Assembly: GCA_940671915.1 (NCBI GenBank) | Contig: CALNVZ010000649.1 | Span: forward strand, 2,537,230-2,601,229 | From: Paracentrotus lividus | Lineage: Eukaryota > Echinodermata > Echinoidea > Camarodonta > Echinidae | Length of the DNA: 64,000 nt | Direction: 5' to 3' | Shown here: one piece after another, positions 11,595-24,100 of the stretch | Numbering within the stretch: the stretch's first letter is position 1 | Layout: each line of letters begins with the position of its first letter | Notes under the pieces: generated by a model | Databases searched by the model: none | The model's input: the letters and a program-made list of their open reading frames with translations, nothing else | What the model was told of the DNA's origin: nothing | Made by a program: the position numbers and the translations under genes

Positions 11595-13126
11595 TGGGAA
11601 GGATATATCAGAATTAAAAGAAAAACATATCAAAGTATTAAAGGAAGAATTATTTACCTTCATAACCTATTCCTCTTATCCTTTCAAACATAATTCCTCT
11701 CACTGTAGTCAGCAATGATACACATGATATATAATTGAAAATTACAAAACAAAAAAAAAAAAATCCTCGAAATATAGAATTTACTAGGCAGACAAATACA
11801 TGTACTTGCTCTTTTGAGCAATGTTCATATGATAGGTATAAAACAAATTAAAATATCTCAAAACAACCCAAATATCAGAATAAAAACATCTTACAGAAAA
11901 CAATTACAAAACCAATCTAATGCTATCAAAAGAAAATGTAGACATCAGATTATACAATCATTAGGTGATAACATTTTCCATAAAAATCCCTGCAAATTGA
12001 ATACTGATGATAGCGTAAAATATTGATTTATAAGGGGGACCATATGGACGCGCGAGAATTTTACAAATGACATCTTAACACTGTTGTATACTTGCTGTTT
12101 TTTCAGGATTAGCGATCTGAAAAGATGCAGATCTGAAATATTTTGATATTGTAAAAGCGCATGAATATCTGTAATACATTTTGTAAGTAAAGTAAGAATG
12201 CATGAAAATATTAAACTTCAATCATATCAAGATCAATTTTTTTTTTTTATTGTTCAAGGAACACTATCACATTTTGCAATACCTTTTACTATCCATCATA
12301 TTCAGTACGTAGTAAAAAGCCATTAATAATCACTTGGGGAAAAAATACAAATGTTTAATCTAAATGATGTTTAATAAACACTGATACAAAATATCACCAG
12401 TTTGGAGTTGTTAGTTAAATGGAATTAGGATGGGTTACAATTAAACTGAATAAATCCAATAATGAGAATTTCACACACAGGAATTGTGCTACCACAGGGA
12501 TGACTGAAAGAATAAAATATCAATTGATCTGTTAAGATTATACTACGGGAAAGGGCCTACTTATAAATATAAAAGATAACATTCACAGTGCTTTGAAAGA
12601 CATTGTTTTCATTGGTAACACAAGTGCCTTTCGCTTAGTATATCATTTTGTCGTTGATAACGACAGTGCCACCTATTCGGTTTAATACAAAGGTTTCACA
12701 AATTTACGATTTATAATTGATACAAATCTACACTTTCCAGCCCACATGTTTACTGCAGTCATATTATTGTCATCAAATCACAAATTTAAATAAGGGTCTT
12801 ACAAGTTTCTCACAATGATATACCTCTTACAGTCACAAATACATGTACATTCATGTCCTATCGAATCGTTTCATTTTCACTTTCTCACGACATCAACATT
12901 GTTGTGTCCCAGCTAGAAAACCATTTATCCTTGAACTATCCTTCTTGTCCCAAAACCAAATAAATTCTTCTTTTTCATTCATGCTAGCCTTTCTACAATA
13001 AACAGAGTCTGAACTCTAGTTTCATTAAATAATATCACTTCGGAACATGCATTCCAACTAAACCAAAGAGAAACATGGTTAAGAGGCAGAAATGATGACT
13101 ATTAACCCTCTGGAAACCGATTTACT

Positions 13127-13328
13127 TACTGTATAAGTGGTTATTTTTCCGTTGACGTTATTTTCGCGAATTTCGCGAGTCGTCATCGCGAAAATTTCCT
13201 CTTCAGTACAAGGCTATTTATAGTAATGAAGTCATCACCAAAATCGCAAAATTTTGCTCTCGCGAATTTTTCCAACAGGTCCAAAATCGCGAAAATATCT
13301 GTACGCGAAAATATTGGCTTATACAGTA
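13127..13328. mobile_element. Foldback MITE with TACTGTATAAG termini
   Basis: TACTGTATAAGTGG at the left and CTTATACAGTA at the right are inverted. The interior is rich in TTTTCGCG/CGCGAAAA words. The ORF at 13183-13416 is a shadow. Confidence 0.7.
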
Positions 13329-14302
13329 CTAAAAAAAGCCCATTACAGTCCATTCTCATTATGCTAAGAACTGGTAATAAGAGAATTGTTATTACATGAT
13401 GATTCTCCCGATCCAAATTTGTGTAAACCTACGAGCTCACTGTTCAGAATAATGATATTTCATTACAGCGAGGTATGTGATGAGGTCAATAGCAGTATAC
13501 AAATGATGCACCGGTATGAGTGGGTCGGTAGGAATAGTGTGCGTAAGGTACCTATATGGAATTGTCTAACCCACGAGGTGCAGCCAAGTGGGTAAGGACT
13601 AGCTTCCATAGTTACCAAATGCCTAAACAATTCCTACTGAGCCACGGAAACCATGTGTATCAACTCTTTTATAGAATGGCAGAAAAAATACAATATTTTA
13701 AACCATGCAGTTAGTAATTACCAATGCATGGAAAATCTACCCGGATGCATGGCTACCGGTAGCCATTCTTTAAAAAAAATAATAACGGGAGCGGATTGTA
13801 AAGAGCTTAAAAGATTTCCACTGAATTCATGTTCTCCAGAGGTTAAATGAGAAGCATATCTGAAGTCATCCAATTCTTGGCAGCACATTTTTGTAATAAA
13901 AACACATACCCTTTTATCTTTCATAATTTGAGCAAGACAACTTTTTACATTACTACTATGGTAAATTAAAACTTATTAATGAGGGATAAAATGCGATATC
14001 GAACCAATGCAATAGTAAAGTCAAATCATTCCACAAAACATTATGAAAATTTGGCACGCACCATTGTCCTATACTCATGGCGTACATGCACTCAGAAGAA
14101 AGTTTATAATATTTCACAGTACATACATTTAAGTCACACTGACTTTGTTATCATAATTAGTTGAAATTTGCATCATTATACGAAAGGGAATAATATATAC
14201 AGCAATGATAAACATGGTGGATCATATGGTAGATACATAAAATCTTTGACAGATAATATACACTAGTCTATAAAGTGAACAATGTACATTACATACATGT
14301 GC

Positions 14303-14390
14303 GTGTGAAGTCATTAGGTCATCGACAGCTCCCTCTACAGCTTTCTTTATAATGATACTCAACTCGTGTGCCATTTCTTCAATCTTTTCT
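14303..14390 (-). other. Possible orphan coding exon
   Basis: Between TTTGCAG and GTATGT on the minus strand is an open stretch encoding EKIEEMAHELSIIIKK and AVEGAVDDLM, an amphipathic, coding-like composition. It would accept phase 2, the phase left by dynamin exon 19. It is therefore either an alternative dynamin 3' exon, an exon of another gene, or chance. No homologue recognised. Confidence 0.2.
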
Positions 14391-15048
14391 CTGCAAATTC
14401 AATTTTCTATTTGGTTTTCATGAAATTTGTGTGTGATAACCCATTGGAATAAAAACTATCTGTACAATGTACACAAAATATGATTTACCCGAAGAGAAAC
14501 GCAACCCTCACAATCATATCTGCATACGGTTCTGTCATGCACTTGAAAACTGTTTCAGATTCACCCATAAAATGTGGCTTCTGCCATGAAGGCACAAAGA
14601 GAGCCAGAGCATGAACATACAGTTCAAGATGGAGTGGGTACGGAGCTGACTCGACATTCTAGTAGCACTATTTCACCTTTGTCTAAATGCATCATTTCAC
14701 CTTCAAATAATGCCTTTTGTTTCCAAAACCGTAGGACTGTGCTAACACAACATAACTGCTTGATATTACTAACTCTTCTAATAATATCAGGCACAGAACA
14801 TGTGTATTTCATTCATCATAGCCACACTCTTTCAGAATATTGTAGTCGCCAATCCCGCCGAGTATATTGACCTTTGACCTGTTGCACATTTTAAGCAGCA
14901 GAGGTCAGCAGCTGTGTTAGATGCATCTGTAATGAGTTAGTCCATTTGAATGGGTGTAATAGGTTCTAAATATGATCTCTGACTGCCTCGATAACATCAC
15001 ACCTGTTCTCACTAGTACGACCTTTGACCTCACTGAACTCTGACCTGT

Positions 15049-15121
15049 CTAATATGGCCTAGAAGGTACCGCTGGTCTATCAGGGATTGGAGGGGTTGGT
15101 CTTGAAGGAGCCTCAGGGCGT
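15049..15121 (-). CDS. Dynamin exon 20: C-terminus
   Basis: 73 nt encoding [16 protein letters not shown] and AVPSRPY, then TAG. It includes the SH3-type PSRPTPPIP motif. 3' UTR follows at lower coordinates. Confidence 0.95.
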
Positions 15122-18100
15122 CTGGAAGAAACGAAACACACAGAAATTAAAGTAATAAAATACTGTTCTATACTGCATTTGCAATTATTTGAAACATCTA
15201 TCCATAAACATGGTAAGTTTTCTATGTTCACCTTTGATATCACCATCCGAAATATGTGACTGGGCCTACTGTAAGTGCTCTCTTAGCGCTAACAACGTTT
15301 CTCTGCGGCCTGTATACATGTAGGACAATTAATATTACCTTGGAATAGACGGAGCCGGTCTACCAGGTATACTAGGCTGGTTTGGTCTAGAAGCACCGGA
15401 TGGTGGACCAGAAGCAGCGTGGTTCCCGACTGGTCTACCGGGGTTGGGTCTACGTGGCATACCTCCTCCTGACGGGGCTGGTGTAGCTCTGTCAATGATT
15501 GCATAAACATAGAAAATGGTAAGATTTGTTAATGCAGTCCACACCTGTTATAATAAACACACATACCAAAGAGATTTGGTTTTTGACACTTGTAATTCTA
15601 CCAGTCCTTTTCAATGAATACATTCGTATAAAAGTCTATGGGCCGTATTCATAAAGGTGTACTAAGTTAAGCCATAGCTTAAATCTGTGGTTTAACTATG
15701 GTCGGCCAAATATGACAAATCTGTCTATGTTGTTATGTTCCTCACACGTTTACATGATTCTGATAATCATGCTTAATGATTACGAAAAATTTTGTACTTA
15801 TCATTCCCAGGCAGTTTTTAATAGTTTCAGTACCAAAAATTCTTAACAATCGAACATCTACAAATGTAGTGTTCGAGATTGTGTCACATTTTGCTACCTA
15901 TAGTTAAGCCACAAATTTCAGCTATGGCTTAACTTAGTACACCTTTGTGAATACCGGCTTATGTGGCCAATAATAGGTATAACATAATTTTTCATAAAAA
16001 CTACCAGGTATTCATTTTGTATATGGTTGACCCGCACAAACCAAACAGTTTGAACTATTGAAGAAAACTACTCTACAGTACAAAACAATTAAGTTTGCAT
16101 GATCTTTGCTGTTGATTTGTGCAGTTGTGTACTTTGGTGAAAATTTCAGTGAACACAAAAGAAGTGACATAGTCCTACTGTCTAGTGAAACTATATACAT
16201 GTATATATACAAAATAAAAATACATTTTATGAACAGAATACAGCAAAGAACAGAAAAAAGTGATTAATTTGTTTCATATTTTCATAAACAAGATGAAAAT
16301 GGGGCATGAATTTCAGCTTGTAGATGGGACAACACAAACATAAATCTACATATGTGGTGTACATACTAATAAACATTTGTATTATGAACTTGTGAATAAT
16401 GGCAAGAGCAATAAAGCAGTTAACAATTGTTTGATGATTTCACTGTTAAAAAGAAGTCCAAGTCACATTGCCCGAACCGGCTGAAAGCAAATCTAAGCTA
16501 TTGTGGGTACTGTAAAGTTTAATACTGTTTGCTATGTCATCAATCTTGTGCTAGTCCAGTGGGTGTGACTTGGGATATAATTGATTAACTACAGCAACAA
16601 CTGACTATAGAAAGATGGCCCCTATCACTGCATACACATAAATATACTTAAATATATATCACAAAATATAAGAGAGCAATTTTTAGTAGATTGAAAATAA
16701 GAAAGAAATTGTTTTATCTAGTAAGAAGAGTTTGAAATTTAAAATGTTAAAAGATTTTTAAATTTTAAATACAGAGAGGTCACACAATGATAAGCACAAT
16801 TAGGGAATATAATGGAATGTAAGATACCTGTACGTGATGATACAAATTCAAGTGAAATTCAATGGTGATACAACAATAATAATAATAAATGGGATTTCTA
16901 TTGCACCATATTCCATTTAGATAAAATGCTCAAGGCACTTTTACAAAGGATTACAAAGAATTTTACAAAGATGAATGAAAAATATCATGTGTATTCTGAG
17001 ATGGGAGTTGCTCATGTTTCGAAGATTCGTTTGTCAAAAAATTAGAGGTCCATTATTCAAACATTTGATGCAATAGTCTGAAGGTAGAGTTTAAAAAAAA
17101 AAAAATACAGGGTTCGTCATTATCGGATCAATAAAACTTCTTTAATCTCAATCGAACCCTATTTCAGTTTTGAAGTAACAGACCTTTTCACTTTCAGACC
17201 AAGCAGCTTTCACACCAACAAAAGTTTTGGGCGATTTCATGTTTTTGATACTTTTTTTTTCTTCTGCGTCCTTTATGACACAAAATGATATCACCCTGTG
17301 GACCAACAAACCTTAGACCAATGAGGTGTAACCCTCAATGTTATGGTGCATAGTATATATTTATTGTCGTTTTCAACAAATGTTATTCCACTCGAGCATA
17401 AATAGAACAAATATTATTATTTTCTCTTCAAATTACCTGAACAAAACACTACAGCCCATATTCTGAGCCGAAGACTGAAGTTGTATGAATCGCAAGTTTG
17501 TGCAAAGCTATTGTGCGATCCTTCTGTCTGATGTTTACTGATGCATCATTTAAAAGGATCATACAATAGGTTTCACAAACTTGCGACTCATACTACTTAA
17601 GTCTTCGGTTCAGAATATGGGCATATAAGTTAGAAGAACACAGCAAAATGTTACTAAACAAACTTGCACAAGCAACACAAAGGCATGTTGGAAAAAAAAT
17701 CTCTGCAGCTAATAGTGATTTGGTGATTTCAAGTTTGGAGTTAGTGTTAAAAAAAAAATCTTCAATTATTATTTGGACTGAACGTAAAATAATAATCCAA
17801 AAACTTTTAATCAAGATTTGACTGGTGGTTTTTAGAGTGAGTCTCATAAAATTTAAACCTATTAACATTATAACAACTTCTTTGCAAAAATCATTATACA
17901 TGTAATTAACAAATTTATAGTGGAAAACTTTGATTAGCTTGATTAGCTTTTCTTTATCAAATTGGCAACACCTATGTTTTCATTCATTGCTGTTATGTTT
18001 CTAATTTAAAGTCGTAAATCTGAAAAGAATATAAGAATGAGTAGAAAATATTTCCACAAGTTTAATGGATGTCAGTTTTATAGAAAAAAAAATGTACTAT

Positions 18101-21100
18101 TTAAAAAATATAATTAAAAAAAATTGCCAATTGAAGGATTATTAATGCTTTCTCTTTCATTCTTTGCAAACGTTGAGAATGTATATTGAAGAGGAGCAGA
18201 GACACTAACACCAAACTTGAAATCTCACTCGGTGCTTCATAAACTTTCAGAGCATGTGATGTTTAGGACAGTGTGAGTGGATGATAGTAAATGATAAACA
18301 CTGAAATAAAAAGAAAATCTAGCTAACTTTTACCTTCTTGAAGGGATCGGTACACTGGGACTGGGATAAAACAAAAACACAATCGAAGCAGGCGGAAGAG
18401 AGGACAAGACAAAAACAAAACAAAATAATAATAAGGGTTTTATAAATTGTTTGTTTAGGGAGGTGCTATGAAGGGGAATTACTTTTAGCAAGGCAATCAT
18501 ATTCAAGTTAGTAATTATTAAATTATATATTGTTTGTTTAGAGCTAGAATGTTGTCACGATTGTGTTGGAGTACGCATGTGTATATAAGTTAAGATGCTT
18601 CTTGCTCCCAAAAATTTATATCAATGGGAAAAATTATTCACCAAGTAATCAAATTTTTAGTGTTAGTCATTATGAGTTTGCCTTTTGGCTCTCAACAAAC
18701 TATATGGTGTGGTGTTTTTTCTGTGTGTGAAAAACATGTTTCCGATGGTGCAGTAATTATGTGTGTAGAAACATTTAATTTCTCTTGTGCAACCACATGC
18801 ATCTTTATCAATATGTATTTGTACGATTTGATGAAAATGAAAAATACATAACACATTCAAAAGTCCCTTTCTTTTCACATATCCAATCAGTGCAATTAAA
18901 AAATTTTCTGGCACAATGGCCTTAAAATGATGCTCCATAAAAACTTTTCCTTTTGAAGTTGGTAAACATACCTACTGTCCATGCAAAGTGTGTACATGTA
19001 CTAGCGTGCTTTAAAAACTATCCACATTTTAGTGCTTGTGCTTATGTATTGGGTTAGGTTAGTACGAACTGGACCAGCATGCAGTGAGTATTTCTCACTT
19101 TGTGCAAGGCATGCTCAAAGTGTATAAGGACTACTTGGGGAAGAAGATATGTGTTTAGTACATTGGTACATTCTTGCACATGAAGCTAAGGGCTGGTTCA
19201 GAAGACATACAAAGCTAGTCAATTGGCATTCCATTGTATACATTGTATATGTAACTAGACTATAATTACTGAACCATAAATATGTATGGTATGTTTATTT
19301 GTTGTAAGGATTATTTCAAAGGATTTTATGGTAGGACTAAATCTTTTGAAGAGATGCAAATGCAATTGATCTGTAATAATTGTTGATTTAATTTCTGGTC
19401 TCTGATGTACAGAATTTTAAATTAAAACGGGGCAAAAATTTCACAACAAAACAACTGAACTACATTTTTAAGATGTTAAAGTTCATTCATTGGATCAGGA
19501 TTTAGCTGTCCCCCACATCAGTAATTTTTTCTCTGCCCCCAGGATCTACCTTGAACATGAAGTAAAAGTTTTTGAAGCAGCTCATTGGATCATATTATCA
19601 TTTTAAGTGAAAAACCAGTCACACTGTCACACAGACTCCAAATAGATTGAAATGAATAGGCCTTATAACACTTCCCTGAGGGACACCAGACCACTAACTT
19701 GCCATTTATGATATAATGATCTTTTGGCCGGTCTGGTGCTGGTTTGGGGCAGTTTTGCCATTGGGACGGACGTTAAAGAATGGCTACTCACCCATTAAAT
19801 GGTTTGATCAGATCATCGTTCTGAACAGGTGGGAGCAGGGTGAAGATATGGTCCTATAACACTTCCCTGAGGGACACCAGACCACTAACTTAGCATTCCC
19901 AGTAATATAAGCTTTTGGTCTGTCCAGTTATTCACCCATTAAATGGGTTGATTAGATCATCATTCTCAACAGGTGGGAGCAGGGGTGTAGATATGGTCCT
20001 ATAACAATTTCCTTAGGGACACCAAACCATTACTTGCCATTCCTAGTAATATAAGCTTTTGGTCTGTCCGGTTACTCACCCATTAAATGGTTTGATCAGA
20101 TCATCGTTCTGAACAGGTGGGGGCATGGGTGTAGATTTGGTCGACATGTTGATATCGCCGATGATCCTTAGAGCCTCCTTAGTTGCTTGGTACATCCTCA
20201 GCATGTCATCACGACGCTGAGCTTCATCAGCACTCTCCTCCATCAGTGATGCCTAGCAATCAAACCGAACAAATCAGTAAGCAAAGCAACAGCAATCATC
20301 ATAACGCTGGAGATCAAATTTTTTATTCTTTAATGTGTTTTATGTGCTGTGATGTAATGTGACTTTACAGCATAGAGTTTTATGCATCTCACGATACTGA
20401 ACTCATATTATTAAGGAAACTGAGTGAATGAAAAATCAGTGTGTTTACCTGGTCTGGATTGGAATATAAATGCGCCAACATCTCAGACAGAATGAAATCC
20501 TTGGTCTGTAAGAAAGAAACAAGATAAATTAATCAACATCAAACATAATCAGCATATATCTATTATTGGACATTATGATAAAACAAATTCGTTTGTACAG
20601 CACTCGAGAAGAGTTTCACAGCACTTCACAACAATTCAACAATGCATATAATCATAGATTAAATAAAAGAACACTTTTTACATGCAATTTTTTTTTTTTT
20701 ATAAAGAACCAGAGAATTCTATGTAAAACTAAACCTTCAACGTGGCACAGAGACATATTATATGAATGGCAAATGAAAGAGTCTTGTATCTGTTTACTGA
20801 TGATGCAAAGACTGAAACATCTGACATGCCAATCATTGTGCCAATAGGCACCGTAAATGAAATAAATCATGTATTTTAATAATGATAATAATAACGCATT
20901 CTATAAAGCGTCATTTGTCTAGTTGAAATATTCCGAGGCACATTGTAAAACAGGATGAATGTATTGAACTACAAATATAATTGCAGAGACAGTAGTTACA
21001 AGCACAATATCTTAATTAAGCACAAGAGAGGGGTAGTCTGTGTGGCGCACACTCTGAATCTGCCATCAGAACTTACATCATTTATCATGAGAGCCATACA

Positions 21101-24100
21101 CGTCTTTGGTACCAAGTCTCGGATCTGTTTGCTGATGATGCTCATGTAGGAGTCCACCAGATTCCTGATGGTTTCCACTTGTCGTTCCAGCTGCGGGTCC
21201 ATCGATACTGAACTGTCACTTGTCTTCTTTGATAAGGAATATAAAAATGTTTTGCATTAATGGAAAGATGCGTACAAGATAGGAGAACTTTACCTAGGGA
21301 GCATTAATGGAAAGATGCATACAAGATAGGAGAACTTTACCTAGGGAGCATTAATGGAAAGATGCGTACAAGATAGGAGAACTTCACCAAGGGAGCTTAA
21401 TTGTCCATCGATACTGAAGTGTCACTTATCTTCTTTGATAAGGAATCTAAAAATGTTTTGCATTAATGGAAAGATGCGTACAAGATAGGAGAACTTCACC
21501 TAGGGAGCTTAATTGGAAGTTAGAAAATGTGGATGGATTCCTTGAAATAAAAGAGGGGGAAAAATAGGTCCATTGATACAGCCCCACCTAGTAATTTTCT
21601 GAGTTTTCTTTCCAATATCTAAACTTCCAAATTTTCAGAATTCCAAAAGAATTATTATTGTTTGCAGTTATTTTCCCCCATAAATGTACATAATTTTCTC
21701 TGCATTATGAATTAGTAAATACATATATGTACTTGTACTGTTGTGATGAAAGTGATTCTCATAAGCCTTTAGAACAGGGATAGTCCTTTTATCAAACTCC
21801 TAGTTCTTTCATGCACGACGTCACAGTAATATTCGATCCGCTATTAAAATGAAGCAAGAACTTTAAAACAATGCTTCCATAATATGTCTTCTCTGAAATG
21901 CTGGAAACAAGTAGTGCTATTAATATCGCATGTCACAGCCTTAAAAAAGAATTTAATCATAATTCTTTGCTTTTAGAACGGCATTCAAGATCGTGTTGAC
22001 AAGATTAAAAACCTTCTTACTAACTAAACTCTGCAATGATGCAAAGCAACAGAGGGCAGCTAGTACATAACAACAGAATCAACTAATAAACAAACCTGAT
22101 CGTCTTCATCATCGTTTTCCTTGTTCCTCTCAGGGTAGACTCCCGGCTCGGAGGAATGATGCCTTTCCAACGTCCACTTCTTCATGATGTCTGACAAGGA
22201 AGCTTCCAAGAGTCTTATGGTCTTTGTAGATGTTCCTGGGTGAAGGAACAAATAATAGTCATAATCATATTGATGCCTATAAACTATTCAATTTTTCTGT
22301 CTGACAAGTCATCTCCGAGGCCTTGTGGTCCTTGTAGATGTTTCTGGGTGAAGGAATAAATATTAGTCATAATCATATTGATGCCTCCAAACTATTCAAT
22401 TTTTCTGCCTGACAAGACAACTCCAAGGTCTTGTGGTCCTTGTAGATGTTCCTGGGTGAAGGAATAAATATTAGTCATAATCATATTGATGCCTCCACAA
22501 ACTATTCAATTTTTCAGCCTGACAAGACAACTCCAAGGTATTATGGTCTTTGTAGATGTTCCTGGGTGAAGGAATAAATAATAGTCATAATCAAATTGAT
22601 GCCTTTCAACTATCTGCTTCTTCTGGGGCCATATTCATAAATCCTTAATAGGTCTAGATCTACTAAGCAACTACATGTATGGTCCATGCATTGCTTGTTT
22701 AAATTTTAGTTGCTTAGTAGGCTTTTTATGGTTTAAAAAAAAAGACAAGACAACTCCAGGGGCTAATGTCCCTTGTAAATGTTCCTAGGTAAAGAATTAA
22801 CAATGGCGATGATATTCCATTGTTCGTCCTTGGACTAACGGTTTGCGTTGGATTTTTACCATATAAAACCGAATTGAATTTAATTGAATTGAATAGTACA
22901 AAGCATATCATGATAATAATGATAATTACCAACCTCATCTCTGTTATCATTACCGTCATTCTCATCTTCATCATCATCATTGTCATCAACATCATCATCA
23001 TCATCATTACCATCATCATCATCATCATCATCATCATTACCATCATCATCATTACCATCATAATCATCATCATCATCATCATCATCATCCTCCTCCTCCT
23101 CCTCCTTCCCTCCCCTCATCATAATGCACTGCCAGTTGTCCCTTTCCCTCATTGATTGCCATGCATGAAGGGTACAATGTAGATAGTTTAATTCAAAACT
23201 TCAAACTCCTTAACTAGTAGCACGTAGTCTTCGGTAAAGTTATTTAATAAACCTTTTTTTTTAAATATATACAGTTGTCCGCAAAATTGTTCATACCCCT
23301 GATATTTTTTTATTTTTTTTAGTTTTGCTTTTGAATAAATGAGTTTCGTCAAACTTTTTGGTGATCAGTATATTACCAACATCTGGATTTTTAGGAAAAT
23401 TTGATGTATTGAGCAATTTGGTATTACAGGGGTATTTTATCGACAGATTTATGAAAAACACCATGTTCATGGTACCCAATCCAATTTCTTATCATTTAAC
23501 TACAAATACATATTATTTTCTTCAAATAACCATCTGAAATATTTTTTTGCAAAAGTCTATAGTCTTTCTTCATGGCTTTTGTGGGGTCTGGCACATGTGT
23601 CCTCTGGAATACCTCGAGGCTGAGTCAGGTTGCATGGTCTTTGAGCCATCCTGTAAGTCTTCAGCTTTCCAACCCCATTATTATTGGTTTCTTGCCAGGA
23701 CTTTGAATTTTTCATGTAGGAACATTCATATGAATGTTATTGAAATAGAATAACCGCTCTACTCACACTTTTTAGTCCCTGATTTAACACTCAAGTGCTT
23801 CTTTCATGAGCACCAGATATAAGACACTTGAGAAAAAGCTTCCATGAGCATGACTAAAAGTGCAAAATGTTTCCTTGAATTGCCAACCATGAACCATAAT
23901 TATATAAGTTGATGAGAGAAAATTAGAATTTATGAGTGATATGGTCTTTTTCAATTTGGCAAAAAAAAAAAATGAATCCTTCAAACTAAAGAACAGTGTC
24001 CTGATTTTAGCACATGGCATTCACATAGAACTGCTATGGGGGATTATCAGTGCGGGTAGCACTGGGAATCTGTTCGGAATAGGAGGCATCCCGGTGAGGA

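Larger units (their letters stand above)
9737..15048 (-). other. Putative long 3' UTR of dynamin plus downstream DNA
   Basis: No exon that I can assign firmly. Reading on the minus strand, a canonical AATAAA at 9737-9742 is followed by about 20 non-A/T-run bases, a reasonable poly(A) site. Others occur, for example at 9822-9827. The stretch is AT-rich and poor in large repeats, apart from foldbacks at 11488-11594 and 13127-13328. A possible orphan exon is at 14303-14390. The UTR extent is inferred, not shown. Confidence 0.3.
15489..18333. other. Dynamin intron 18 content
   Basis: No coding sequence. It holds foldback elements at 15640-15960 and 17454-17622, a SINE-like tail near 16870-16990 ('ctcaaggcacttttacaaa') and a repeat related to 8289-8625 at 17030-17210. 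Confidence 0.7.

Noticed and set aside
22726-23155. ORFs of 90-120 residues with poly-Met, poly-Asp and poly-Ile
   Set aside because: Translations of the ATC trinucleotide microsatellite in different frames.
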